A DNA stretch of 64,000 bases from Acetobacteraceae bacterium (GTDB taxonomy: Bacteria; Pseudomonadota; Alphaproteobacteria; Acetobacterales; Acetobacteraceae). Location: positions 144,688 through 208,687 of the forward strand of contig JAMXLO010000088.1 in assembly GCA_024280945.1 (NCBI GenBank), given 5' to 3'. Position 1 is the stretch's first letter. Each line of letters opens with the position of its first letter. The position numbers and the translations under genes were made by a program. Below the pieces are notes generated by a model, which made no database searches, was not told where the DNA came from, and saw only the letters and a program-made list of their open reading frames with translations. Of the stretch, positions 56,015 through 64,000 are shown piece after piece.

Positions 56015-56397
56015 TGAACTATTGTGCACGCCGGATGAATTCGCGGCAGAGCAACGGCGCGTCGGACCACTTCAGACTAGAACAAATCGGAAGTTGTGGC
56101 ACGGAGAGCACACCTACGAGCAAGGTCACCATCTCACCGCCGGATGGCGGGATTGACGCGATCTTTCCGCTGCGCGGGCCGGTCCTGGCGAGCGCCACGA
56201 TCAAGATCGCTATATGCGCCGACAAGCCAATCAAAGAATAAGACACTCGGCGGTCGGCACACCTCGCGCCGAGTCGAACGTCACCGATCACATAGCATGC
56301 AAGCGTAGGATATGGGAACCAGTGGCCTCAACGGCTTCTCGGGCTGCATCGGCCTTGGTCGGCAGCCCGAAGCTCGAGTGCGCGATGTCCGCGCAGC
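56015..56397. other. Regulatory region in front of cyoABCD
   Basis: 383 bp between the Crp/Fnr gene end and cyoA; it should hold the cyo promoter on the minus strand. Open frames here show no domain or ribosome site. I found no convincing FNR-type palindrome. Confidence 0.5.
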
Positions 56398-57237
56398 TCA
56401 ATCAAGATGTGCCTGCTGCAAGGCGGTCAGCCCGTGGGCAACGATACTACGACACAGCCGCAATGCTGCTTCCCTCCTGGGCCCTCTCTCGTCTTCGGCT
56501 AGAGCCATGGCCGCCGGCACGTCGATCTCCCGCTCGAACCAGATCCTCGGCCTGCTCGTATTGCCGATATCGTCGCCGATGAGATCGGCCGAGATGGCGT
56601 GGGCGAGCCTGCTGACGGCGTTCGAGCAGGGACAGGCATAGGGTCCTAATGCCTCCGCATCCAGCACCTCGATGCTGCCCCGGCGCTGGCGGATCAGGCC
56701 TTCGCGCTGCAGCATCTCCAAGGTGATGCTGATTCCTGCCCGTCTGACCCCGAGCATGGTGGCCAGAAACGCGTGGGTCACCGGCAGCACCGCCCCTAGA
56801 TGGGCGTGCAGCTTGAGTAACCAGTGCGCGCACCGTCCCTCCAGCGAATGGTGGGCGTTGCAGACCGCGACCAGCTCGGTCTGCGCGATACGCTCGCGGA
56901 GTTGCTGCAGGTAGGCCTCCTGCAGAGCGGGCTGACGCTGCATGGCCAGACGCAGCAATCCCCAAGGGATCTCCATCAGGTTCACCGATGAAATTGCGCG
57001 AAATTCGCTGGCATACGGACCCGCGTCCGACGGCCATCCGATCAGCGTGCCGGAGCCCAACAGCTCAACGCAGGTTGGTGGCGTGCGATCCAGTGCGACG
57101 GAGACTGCGACGACACCTGATTCGACAAGATATGCGCCCGGCGGCTCCTCGCGCTTGGTAACGATCGAGCCTCCTGGCGCAACGCTGCGTCTTGTTCTGC
57201 CCCGTTGCAGTCCTGTCGGGTCCATGGTCTCTATCAT
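56398..57237 (-). CDS. Crp/Fnr family transcription regulator
   Basis: A 279-residue Crp/Fnr protein. The N-terminal sensor is a degenerate cyclic-nucleotide-binding barrel (SVAPGGSIVTKREEPPGAYL, ELLGSGTLIGWPS); the C-terminal winged helix has THAFLATMLGVRRAGISITL followed by EMLQREGLIRQRRGSIEVLD. No N-terminal Cys set as in FNR. About 60 further residues follow, ending in GDDIGNTSRPRIWF and beyond. It is followed by cyoABCD on the same strand after 383 bp and may regulate respiration, but this is only proximity. Confidence 0.85.
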   Translation of the reverse strand: MIETMDPTGLQRGRTRRSVAPGGSIVTKREEPPGAYLVESGVVAVSVALDRTPPTCVELLGSGTLIGWPSDAGPYASEFRAISSVNLMEIPWGLLRLAMQRQPALQEAYLQQLRERIAQTELVAVCNAHHSLEGRCAHWLLKLHAHLGAVLPVTHAFLATMLGVRRAGISITLEMLQREGLIRQRRGSIEVLDAEALGPYACPCSNAVSRLAHAISADLIGDDIGNTSRPRIWFEREIDVPAAMALAEDERGPRREAALRLCRSIVAHGLTALQQAHLD

Positions 57238-57315
57238 TGGTGATCCGGACGTGCAGTGGCCGTTGGACTCTCGCTCATCGCCGGACCGAGCGCAAGCAAA
57301 CGCCGTTCGTGACAG

Positions 57316-58098
57316 TCAGTCCGCGCTCTCCGGCACCAAAGTGCTGTCGACCGTCCCAACACCACTCCCAAGGTCCGCATCGGTCAGCACCCGCCAAGTT
57401 CCGCCTGTCAGCACCTCTGCTGGCCGGAAGCGCGATTTGTACGCCATCTTGCGGCTCTCCGGCACCCAATAGCCAAGATAGACATACGGCAGGCCCAGGC
57501 TGCGTGCCCGCTCGATCAGCCACAGGATCGCGTGGGTGCCGAGTGAGCGCCGCTCCAATGCTGGCGCAAAGAATGAGTAGACTGCCGAAAGCCCGTCCCC
57601 CAGCCGGTCGGCCAGGCACGCGCTCACCATCCGGTCGTCTGGATCGCGGAACTCCACGATGAAGGTCTCGATCGGTGTGTCCTCGACCATGGCGCGGTAG
57701 TCATAGAAGCTCATCGTCGCCATGTCGCCGTCGCCGTGGCGCGCGCTTTGATAGCGCTGGAACAGCTGGAACTGCTCGGCCGTGGCGCGCGCCGGAACCT
57801 CGAAACCCTCCAGCGCCGCGTTGACGCGCCAGATGCGCCGGAGCGTCCGGTCGGGCTGGAAATTGGCCACCGGAATGCGGATCGGGATGCACGCCTGGCA
57901 GGACGGACACACCGGTGCATAAGCAATGTTGTGACTGCGCCGGAAGCCGGCGCGCGACAGCCGGTCATGCAACCCATCGGCATCGGGTCCGGTGATCTCG
58001 GTGACCACCTTGCGCTCGGTCCGGCCGGCCAAGTACGGGCAGGGCAGGGGAGCCGTCGTGTAGAAGAACTGTGGCCGGCGCGGCGGTTTGTAGCTCAT
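57316..58098 (-). CDS. bpt: Aspartate/glutamate leucyltransferase (Bpt, arginyltransferase family)
   Basis: A 260-residue Bpt-type aminoacyl-tRNA-protein transferase. Conserved N-terminus LPCPYLAGRTERKVVTEITG and the Cys-rich YAPVCPSCQACIPIRIPVAN, plus RRSLGTHAILWLIERA and YVYLGYWVPESRKMAYKSRF. Bpt attaches Leu to N-terminal Asp/Glu, creating an N-degron for ClpS/ClpAP. Overlaps the RDD gene by 4 bp; both follow the penicillin-acylase-like gene. Confidence 0.95.
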   Translation of the reverse strand: MSYKPPRRPQFFYTTAPLPCPYLAGRTERKVVTEITGPDADGLHDRLSRAGFRRSHNIAYAPVCPSCQACIPIRIPVANFQPDRTLRRIWRVNAALEGFEVPARATAEQFQLFQRYQSARHGDGDMATMSFYDYRAMVEDTPIETFIVEFRDPDDRMVSACLADRLGDGLSAVYSFFAPALERRSLGTHAILWLIERARSLGLPYVYLGYWVPESRKMAYKSRFRPAEVLTGGTWRVLTDADLGSGVGTVDSTLVPESAD

Positions 58099-58592
58099 GT
58101 GTAGGGCGATCCGCCCTGCATGTTCCAGGAGCCGAAGCCTCCGGTCAACGCCCGCGCGCGCGCCACGACGAGACCGCTTGCCAGGTCATGCAGAGTGCGG
58201 TGGCGCACGGTGGCGAGTGCGACCAGCAGCAGCAGGCCGGTGGTCGCAAGCGTCAGGTAGAACACCAGTGTGTAGACGAAGGCCTGCGCGAAACTTGGCG
58301 GTCCCAGATCGTCGTTGCGGCGGACCACCAGTCCAAGCGCCTGTTGGCCTGGAGTGGCGGTCCAGGGTCCGGCGACGAAGAACAAATGATAGCAGAACGG
58401 CACGAACGGCAGCACGCCAAGCAGCGGCATGCCGAGCCCCAGCGTCAGTACCCCGAACAGCATCAGCACGAGCCATAACGCCGCTACGATCAGCCCCACC
58501 AGCAGCACGTCCAGCAACCACGCGAAGATGCGCCGGGTCATCACGCCAGCGGTGAGCCAGCCATCGTCCATCGGAGGGGTGTGGTAGATCAT
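58095..58592 (-). CDS. RDD family membrane protein
   Basis: A 165-residue RDD protein. RRIFAWLLDVLLVGLIVAAL starts the RDD core; PFCYHLFFVAGPWTATPGQQ and LGLVVRRNDDLGPPSFAQAF follow, with about three to four membrane segments. RDD proteins are small transporters or scaffold units of uncertain role. It overlaps the penicillin-acylase gene (58589) and bpt (58098) by 4 bp each. Confidence 0.9.
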   Translation of the reverse strand: MIYHTPPMDDGWLTAGVMTRRIFAWLLDVLLVGLIVAALWLVLMLFGVLTLGLGMPLLGVLPFVPFCYHLFFVAGPWTATPGQQALGLVVRRNDDLGPPSFAQAFVYTLVFYLTLATTGLLLLVALATVRHRTLHDLASGLVVARARALTGGFGSWNMQGGSPYT

Positions 58593-60898
58593 GGGGTCAG
58601 CCTGATGGTTGCAGTCGTCGTGCCTGGATTTGGCCCCAGCGTGACGGTGGCTCCATCCCGCCAGCGGGCAAGGAAGTCGCGCGCGTGCCGGCTGAGCAGG
58701 TTGCCGGATTGGCCGGGCGCCACCACGAACAACGAGCGGTCGAGATCGGCAAGGTCATAGACCCCTCGATACTCCGCCCCGTGCACTGATTGAAACTGTT
58801 TGTAGGCGGGCCCCCCACGATCGATCGTGCTGTCGTCGCCGGGGCTCTCGATGCTGAGAGTCCCCAGCGCGCCGAGGATCGGAATAGGACGCAGAATTGG
58901 ATGGGCGAACACCGCCTGGTGTGCATCGCCCCATCGCCACTTAGCGGGATCACCGCCGAAGCGGCGCGTCAGGTCGTTGATCGCATCGCCAAGCGATACC
59001 TGCAGGACCGCCGTGCAGTTGCCGCCGCACCAGTGCGCAGCCGCGGGCGACAGCATATGGGCGACGAACTCCAGGAGAGGTCCACCGTCCCCTCGCGGAA
59101 CATCGGCCTGCTGCAGCACCCTGCCGTAGAAGAACTGGATCCAGGCGTTGAAGATCAGCGGCTGCGGCGCGTCGGTTGTCATGCTGCCATCCCAGTCACG
59201 CAGCAGCGCCTGAGCCCGGCGCGCCGTATCGTCAGCGACCGGCACGGACAGGAGCGCCGGCAGGACCCGCCGCGCGAACGTGGAGTGCACATCGACCTGC
59301 ATCCGCGCGAAGTCGGCCGCCGTGTGCTTGGCGGAACTGTCCAGTAGCTGGCGGATGCGCTGGGCACGCCAGTCGCCGAACCAGTCGCGACCGAGGAACA
59401 CTGGGAAATCCGCCGGCGCGATGCGGTCGTTGGCGTTGACGAGCCGGCCGCTGGCCGGCGCGACGTACTGCGGCAACTGATCGCCGGATGCCCAACCTAT
59501 CCAGTCATGCGAGCCATCCCCCGGCACCGGAGCCGAGCCGTCACCGGCGCGCCGGATCGGCACGCGCCCGGTCACGAAAAGGGCAATCCGCTCACGATCC
59601 GCCACCAGCAGGTTCTGCGCCGGCGAGGTGATCATCGCCGCGGACGCGCGCGCCTCATCGATATTGGTCGCCTGGTTCAAGGCCAGCAGGCCGGCGGCAG
59701 CGGTATTGTCCGGCGCAAGGTTCGCCATCGAGACGGCCAGGATCTGCGGCGCGCCGACCAGGTCGCTGACCACCGGACCGTGCCGCGTCTCTCGCACCGT
59801 CAGGACCTGGTCTGGTTCACCCCGTACTTTGATCCGTTCCTCGCGCACCCCAAAAGGGCGGGGGCCATCTGGGGTCTGATACTGGCCATCGCCGACGGGT
59901 GTCTCGACGAACACGTCCTGGACGTCGGCGCCCGTGGTGGTGAAGGTCCAGGCGATGTGGTCATTGTGGCCCAACACCAGGAACGGTACCCCAGGTGCCG
60001 TGGCGCCTGCGAGGACCCCGCGTGGTGTCTCGATACGTGCCAGGTACCAGATGGCAGGAAATGCGAACCCCAAATGTGGATCGCCTGCGAGCAACGGTGC
60101 ACCGGTCGCGGTATGCTGCCCGTCCACCGCCCACTCATTCGACGCCGTGTGGGGTAGGGTGAATGGCTCCGGGAAACGCGGCAGCATGTCCAGCAACTCG
60201 CGGGCCGCATCGGCGTGCTCGCGGGTCGGCGCGACGCCGGCCTGCGGCTTGCCGTCGCCGGGCACCGACGGCCATAGCTCATCGACCTTCTCTTTCGGCA
60301 GTCGCGCCCCCAGCGCGTAGCGCGACAGCTCGGTGCGCCAGTTCAGCGACAGCATCAGTCCCATCGTCTCGCCCCAGAGCAGGCTGTCCACCGGTTGCCA
60401 CGGCTCCGGCTTCCCCAGGAACAGGAACTCGGGCGCGCTGAACCGGCCGCGCTCGGCAATCCAGGCGTTCACGCCACGGGCATAGGCTTCCAGCATGGCA
60501 CGGGCCTGCTGCGGGAGCGCCTCGTAGCTGGCGAGCGCCTGGCGGCGCAGTCCGAGCGTCCGCATCGTGCGGTCGTAGTTCAGCGTCCCCGAACCGGCGA
60601 TCTCGGACAGGCGGCCGGAGGCGGCGCGGCGCATCATCTCCATCTGGAACAGCCGGTCCCTGGCGTGAACGAACCCCAGGCCGGCCGCGGCGTCGATGGC
60701 GCTGGCCGCGCGGATGCGCGGAATTCCGTCAGCGTCAAAGCCGATATCCACCGGGCCGGTCAGCCCCGGAATGCGTGCCTGCTGCGAGCGCGGCGGCAAG
60801 GTGAGCCACAGCACGCCGGTGACCACCGCAGCCACCAGCAACACGATGAACCCGATGCCGGCCAGCAGGCGGCGGAGCAGCCGGAAAGATCTGCGCAT
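58589..60898 (-). CDS. Penicillin acylase family protein
   Basis: A 769-residue Ntn-hydrolase precursor. A basic start plus membrane anchor (LLAGIGFIVLLVAAVVTGVL) directs it to the periplasm. The nucleophile Ser at the start of the beta chain is in HTASNEWAVDGQHTATGAPL, followed by LAGDPHLGFAFPAIWYLARI. Autocleavage before this Ser would remove a spacer after the about 200-residue alpha chain. Members cleave penicillin side chains or N-acyl homoserine lactones; quorum quenching is possible. ATG 60898 keeps the anchor at the start; an ATG at 60979 directly behind an AGGAGG is an alternative. First gene before RDD and bpt. Confidence 0.9.
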   Translation of the reverse strand: MRRSFRLLRRLLAGIGFIVLLVAAVVTGVLWLTLPPRSQQARIPGLTGPVDIGFDADGIPRIRAASAIDAAAGLGFVHARDRLFQMEMMRRAASGRLSEIAGSGTLNYDRTMRTLGLRRQALASYEALPQQARAMLEAYARGVNAWIAERGRFSAPEFLFLGKPEPWQPVDSLLWGETMGLMLSLNWRTELSRYALGARLPKEKVDELWPSVPGDGKPQAGVAPTREHADAARELLDMLPRFPEPFTLPHTASNEWAVDGQHTATGAPLLAGDPHLGFAFPAIWYLARIETPRGVLAGATAPGVPFLVLGHNDHIAWTFTTTGADVQDVFVETPVGDGQYQTPDGPRPFGVREERIKVRGEPDQVLTVRETRHGPVVSDLVGAPQILAVSMANLAPDNTAAAGLLALNQATNIDEARASAAMITSPAQNLLVADRERIALFVTGRVPIRRAGDGSAPVPGDGSHDWIGWASGDQLPQYVAPASGRLVNANDRIAPADFPVFLGRDWFGDWRAQRIRQLLDSSAKHTAADFARMQVDVHSTFARRVLPALLSVPVADDTARRAQALLRDWDGSMTTDAPQPLIFNAWIQFFYGRVLQQADVPRGDGGPLLEFVAHMLSPAAAHWCGGNCTAVLQVSLGDAINDLTRRFGGDPAKWRWGDAHQAVFAHPILRPIPILGALGTLSIESPGDDSTIDRGGPAYKQFQSVHGAEYRGVYDLADLDRSLFVVAPGQSGNLLSRHARDFLARWRDGATVTLGPNPGTTTATIRLTP

Positions 60899-61016
60899 GA
60901 CTGCAAGGTGGCTGCGCCCTGTGCGGATGAAAAGCCACGTTCGGGCGCGATCCGGTTGCGCTGGCAATCCACCAGGCATCCTCCTACGCTGAGGTCAAGC
61001 TATCGGGAGGACGGAC

Positions 61017-62246
61017 ATGACGGACGTTCGCGAGCTGCAAAAGATCACCCCACGATCCGATACGCGCGACGTACTCGCACACGCGGCAAAAGACGCGCAA
61101 AAGCTTGCTGACACCTTCATTGTCGATATCGACGCCCATGTGACCGAGACCGCATTCTGGTCCGAGATCACCGACCGCATCGACAACGACTATTTGCGCC
61201 ACGCCGCAAAGTCGTTCCGCGAGCGCGGCGGCTCGCCGCCGGGGCTGCTGAATATACAGCCGGGCATGCTGTATCAGGACATGTTCGGGCGCATCCCACA
61301 TGGCCAGCAGTCGGATGCCATCATCGGCGAGGATACGCATCGCCAGATCGAGCTGACCCGACGCGCGATGGACAGCATGGGCATCGACTACACTGTCGCG
61401 TTTCCGACGCCGATGCTGCTGCTGGGCATGCATCCGCAGGCGGAAGTCGAGGTGGCATTGGGCCGCGCGTTCAATCGCTGGCTGATCGAGGAGTTGCTGC
61501 CGCGCGAGCCACGCATCAAGGCGATGATGTACCTGCCGTTCAACGACCCGGACGCCTGCGTCGACGTGGTCGAGGAATTTGCCGATGCACCCGGCGTGAT
61601 CGGCTTCACTGTGGTGTCCACCCGCTACAAGCCGGTACACCACAATAGCTATATGCGGCTGTATGCCGCGTTGCAGGCTGCGGGCAGGCCGCTGGCATTT
61701 CACTCGGGGTTCCATTGGGGCGACGAGTCGATGAAGCAGGTCAACCGCTTCATCTCGATGCACGCCATCTCGTTCTGCTACTTCAATATGATCCACCTGA
61801 CGAACTGGATCATCAACGGCATCCCGGAGCGCTTTCCTAGCCTCAAGATTATCTGGGTCGAGAGCGGCCTGGCGTGGGTGCCATTCCTGATGCAGCGGCT
61901 GGATTCCGAGTACATGATGCGTTCGTCCGAGGCGCCGCTGCTGCGCAGACGACCCAGTGAGTACATCCGCGACATGTTCTTCACCAGCCAGCCGCTGGAG
62001 ACGAGCAATCTCAAGCTCACGCAGGCGACCATGGAGGCGATCAACGCGGAGAGCCAACTGTTGTTCGCATCTGACTGGCCGCACTGGGATTTCGATCTGC
62101 CACGGTCGATCACCAGCCTCCCATTCCTGTCGGAGCAGGCGAAGCGCAACATTCTTGGACTGAATGCCGCGCGGCTGTTCGGCTTCGAGGTGCCGCCGCA
62201 CAAGCTTGCGACTGTGCCGGCGCCGGAGCCGGCGCTCGCCAAGTGA
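61017..62246 (+). CDS. Amidohydrolase family protein (ACMSD-like)
   Basis: A 409-residue metal-dependent hydrolase/decarboxylase of the amidohydrolase-2 group. IVDIDAHVTETAFWSEITDR holds the first HxD-like motif (DAHVTE), LAFHSGFHWGDESMKQ another His, and FASDWPHWDFDLPRSITSLP the late Asp. ACMSD-like members decarboxylate aromatic acids such as gamma-resorcylate or aminocarboxymuconate semialdehyde. GGGAGGACGG precedes the ATG. Followed by two coupled genes, a small protein and a Rieske ferredoxin. Confidence 0.9.
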   Translation: MTDVRELQKITPRSDTRDVLAHAAKDAQKLADTFIVDIDAHVTETAFWSEITDRIDNDYLRHAAKSFRERGGSPPGLLNIQPGMLYQDMFGRIPHGQQSDAIIGEDTHRQIELTRRAMDSMGIDYTVAFPTPMLLLGMHPQAEVEVALGRAFNRWLIEELLPREPRIKAMMYLPFNDPDACVDVVEEFADAPGVIGFTVVSTRYKPVHHNSYMRLYAALQAAGRPLAFHSGFHWGDESMKQVNRFISMHAISFCYFNMIHLTNWIINGIPERFPSLKIIWVESGLAWVPFLMQRLDSEYMMRSSEAPLLRRRPSEYIRDMFFTSQPLETSNLKLTQATMEAINAESQLLFASDWPHWDFDLPRSITSLPFLSEQAKRNILGLNAARLFGFEVPPHKLATVPAPEPALAK

Positions 62247-62554
62247 ACGACATCCCGGCGCTCGCCGCGGCATTCGACAGCGCAGTGGCGACGGCGTTGC
62301 GCTGCGGCGACGTGCAGGCGATCTCCGACGATGCACTGCGTCAGGTGCTGACCGCTGCTGTGAAGGCCTATGCCGCGAAGGCTGAAGCGGTGGAGGCGGA
62401 GTTCGCGCCGTTTCAGCCTGATGCGGTGACGGCGACCGAGGTGGCAGTTGCGGCATGTGCGATGATCCGCGCGGCCGACCTCAATTTGTTTGACATCGCC
62501 ATGTGGTTCGGGCGCCCGGTGGGGCGGGCTTCAGGGAGAGCTGACAATGGCTGA
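62243..62554 (+). CDS. Small hypothetical protein in amidohydrolase-Rieske operon
   Basis: A 103-residue Ala-rich helical protein (LAAAFDSAVATALRCGDVQA, AFPLL-free middle, AACAMIRAADLNLFDIAMWF). It overlaps the amidohydrolase stop by 4 bp (GTGA) and the Rieske start by 8 bp, so all three are coupled. No family recognised; it may be a specificity or assembly partner. Confidence 0.65.
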   Translation: MNDIPALAAAFDSAVATALRCGDVQAISDDALRQVLTAAVKAYAAKAEAVEAEFAPFQPDAVTATEVAVAACAMIRAADLNLFDIAMWFGRPVGRASGRADNG

Positions 62555-62912
62555 GATCATGGTGGGCAACGCAACGGACATTGCCGATGGCGACCACCGC
62601 ATCTTTGCATTGGGCGAGATCGAAGTCGGCGTGTTTCGCCTGGGCGACCGGTTCGTCGCCTATGAGAACCGCTGTCCGCACCATGGCGGTCCCGTATGCC
62701 AGGGCAGGCTGTTCAACCGGGTCGAGGAGATCATCATGCCGGACCAGACGAGCCGCGGGATGCGGTTCGGCAGAGACCGGCACGTGGTCTGCCCGTGGCA
62801 CGGCTATGAATTCGATCTCGAGACCGGACGACATCCGGGAGACGCTCGGATGCGCCTGCGTCCGATACCTGTGCGCATATCGGGCGACGCACTTTATATC
62901 GAAGCGCCATGA
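62547..62912 (+). CDS. Rieske [2Fe-2S] ferredoxin-like protein
   Basis: A 121-residue Rieske protein. The cluster-binding pair is intact: CPHHGGPVCQG and CPWHGYEFDLETG, each with a Cys and His. Small stand-alone Rieske ferredoxins pass electrons to oxygenases or act as partners. AGGGAGAG precedes ATG 62547. Third in the operon with the amidohydrolase; the amidohydrolase family does not normally use a Rieske partner, so the link is unusual. Confidence 0.9.
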   Translation: MAEIMVGNATDIADGDHRIFALGEIEVGVFRLGDRFVAYENRCPHHGGPVCQGRLFNRVEEIIMPDQTSRGMRFGRDRHVVCPWHGYEFDLETGRHPGDARMRLRPIPVRISGDALYIEAP

Positions 62913-63037
62913 TAGACAGTTGAGGCCGCCGCGACCAATTAGCGGTTGCATCGTGCCACGTGTCAGCTCTTCGCGACCTTGTTATCGAGCCGATGATCCC
63001 GTGTTCACTTATAGTGCCGCCAGACGGGGAGAGCACG

Positions 63038-63454
63038 ATGAGCGGCTTGTTGGGTCAGATGCTTGGCAGCATCATGGGTGGGCAACAGGGCGGTCAGCCG
63101 ACCGCTATCACCAGCATCCTGCAGCAGTTGTTGGCCTCGGATGGCGGCGGCGTGGCCGGGCTCGTGTCACGGTTTCAAGCCGCCGGACTGGGCACTCAGG
63201 CGCAGTCCTGGGTCGCCGAGGGAGACAATATGCCGGTCTCTGCCGCGCAGATCAGCCAGGTGTTCTCGCCAGAACAACTCCAAGGCTGGGCGAGCCAGGC
63301 GGGGACGACGCCCGACAAGCTGCAGGCCGTGCTTGCAGAGGCGCTGCCGCAAGCGGTGAACCACGTGACGCCCGGCGGACAGGTGGCCGAGGCGAATGCG
63401 ATGCCGGATCTCTCCTCGCTGATGGCCAGGTTTTTCGGCAGCGCCGAGAGGTAG
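63038..63454 (+). CDS. DUF937 family protein (YidB-like)
   Basis: A 138-residue protein with the DUF937 pattern: MSGLLGQMLGSIMGGQQGGQ, LVSRFQAAGLGTQAQSWV, SQVFSPEQLQGWASQAG and a late ending in ARFFGSAER. YidB-like proteins are widespread, mostly uncharacterised. GGGGAGAGC precedes the ATG. Possibly monocistronic. Confidence 0.85.
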   Translation: MSGLLGQMLGSIMGGQQGGQPTAITSILQQLLASDGGGVAGLVSRFQAAGLGTQAQSWVAEGDNMPVSAAQISQVFSPEQLQGWASQAGTTPDKLQAVLAEALPQAVNHVTPGGQVAEANAMPDLSSLMARFFGSAER

Positions 63455-63845
63455 TTCTCTTATCCGATCGGCGCAGCAGGTGTGTCAGTATTCAGTATAC
63501 GGCGTCTGGTCACGATAGATCGCCGAGAGCACATTCCAACGTCGGCTGACGGATTTCAGTAACGATCCAGCCGTTCCTCTGTGGGTTCCAGGCTGCGATG
63601 AAAATGTATAAGCATGAGTGACCGTCGTGTCACCTCCGATGAACTGGGTCTGTGTGGTCCTGCCACCCTTCTTGTTCTTATCGGTGGTCGATACCGCTGT
63701 CATTGGCGTTCTATCCACGAAGATCTTGGACCACGCCTCTAGAACTGATGCGCGCATTTTCGTCATACCATCGCCGGTATGGCAACCGGCTTGCTCCACC
63801 GGTGAGCAATGTCTACCGTCCCGATTTCATCGGGAGACATGCGTG
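63455..63845. other. Intergenic region
   Basis: 391 bp before the carboxymuconolactone-decarboxylase-like gene. Open frames on both strands show no domain, ribosome site or family-like sequence. The part around 63600-63740 is lower in G+C than its surroundings. Confidence 0.5.
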
Positions 63846-64000
63846 ATGGCCAACATTCCGAACCGTCCAGAATATCAGAGCGACCTATTCAAGAAGGGCC
63901 TCGAAGTACGCCGCGATGTGCTGGGTGCAGACTACGTCGATGGCTCGGTCAGCCGTGCTGACGATTTCAATGCCGCGTTCCAGCAGATGACGACCGAGGT
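63846..64000 (+). CDS. Carboxymuconolactone decarboxylase family protein (3' end outside window)
   Basis: The first 51 codons of a gene running off the right edge. KKGLEVRRDVLGADYVDGSV followed by SRADDFNAAFQQMTTE matches the N-terminus of 4-carboxymuconolactone decarboxylases (PcaC) and related AhpD-like proteins. A GGGAGA site lies about 10 bp before the ATG. The catalytic Cys region is not visible. Confidence 0.75.
   Translation, partial: MANIPNRPEYQSDLFKKGLEVRRDVLGADYVDGSVSRADDFNAAFQQMTTE

Noticed and set aside
56019..56291. 91-codon minus-strand frame between the Crp/Fnr gene and cyoA
   Set aside because: No ribosome site or family-like pattern; placed in the cyo promoter region.
63485..63799. 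105-codon minus-strand frame near the right edge, considered as a transposase remnant
   Set aside because: No DDE motif, terminal repeats or recognisable transposase block.

Overview
The window is a high-G+C chromosomal segment from a Gram-negative bacterium, most likely an alphaproteobacterium close to Acetobacteraceae/Rhodospirillales. This placement is inference from gene content: a Bpt-type arginyltransferase-family gene, cyoABCD quinol oxidase, a prkA-yeaH-spoVR operon, many amide, flavin and SDR catabolic genes, and several small proteins that look family-restricted. No rRNA, tRNA, CRISPR array or intact insertion sequence was seen.

Layout. 1-11.6 kb: the 3' part of a large di-haem cytochrome c gene, a decayed dehydrogenase remnant, then a plus-strand run of creatininase-family hydrolase, fused hydantoinase A/B (oxoprolinase type), AsmA-like protein, flavin reductase and a small secreted Gly-rich protein, closed by a strong terminator. 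11.6-16.5 kb: the minus-strand operon prkA-yeaH-spoVR. 17.2-18.4 kb: a divergent ECF sigma factor and zinc-finger anti-sigma factor with a 17-bp tandem duplication between them. 18.4-21.6 kb: a phosphotransferase / acyl-CoA dehydrogenase / SDR operon with overlapping stops and starts. 21.7-24.5 kb: a PhoX/DUF839-like domain fused to a glycerophosphodiester phosphodiesterase. 24.6-27.3 kb (minus): nucleoside hydrolase, M20 peptidase, DUF1345 membrane protein. 27.4-31.1 kb (plus): Cys-cluster protein, FAD oxidoreductase, DUF4242 protein and two Asp/Glu-racemase-superfamily proteins. 31.1-43.9 kb: a membrane protein, SnoaL-like, luciferase-like and epoxide hydrolase genes, C13 peptidase, decayed MFS transporter, cupin, HpaB-type hydroxylase, ClC channel, epimerase and DUF2939.

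44.2-49.1 kb looks accessory: small phage-like proteins, a candidate spanin pair (inner-membrane coiled-coil protein plus Pro-rich lipoprotein), a 562-residue protein joining a FEN/PolA-type 5' nuclease to a complete exonuclease III AP endonuclease, and an Xre/RES toxin-antitoxin pair with an 18-bp palindrome at its promoter. The nuclease fusion is the most unusual gene in the window.

49.1-64 kb: SDR, GMC oxidoreductase with small subunit, cyoABCD, a Crp/Fnr regulator, an operon of penicillin-acylase-like enzyme, RDD protein and Bpt, a coupled amidohydrolase / small protein / Rieske operon, a DUF937 protein and the start of a carboxymuconolactone-decarboxylase-like gene at the right edge. Overall the segment combines respiration (cyo), stress signalling (PrkA, ECF), and scavenging of amides, phosphodiesters and aromatic or terpenoid-like compounds. 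Several genes (dehydrogenase, MFS transporter, flavin reductase, a beta-rich protein) are truncated or frameshifted, so there is gene decay in the catabolic parts.
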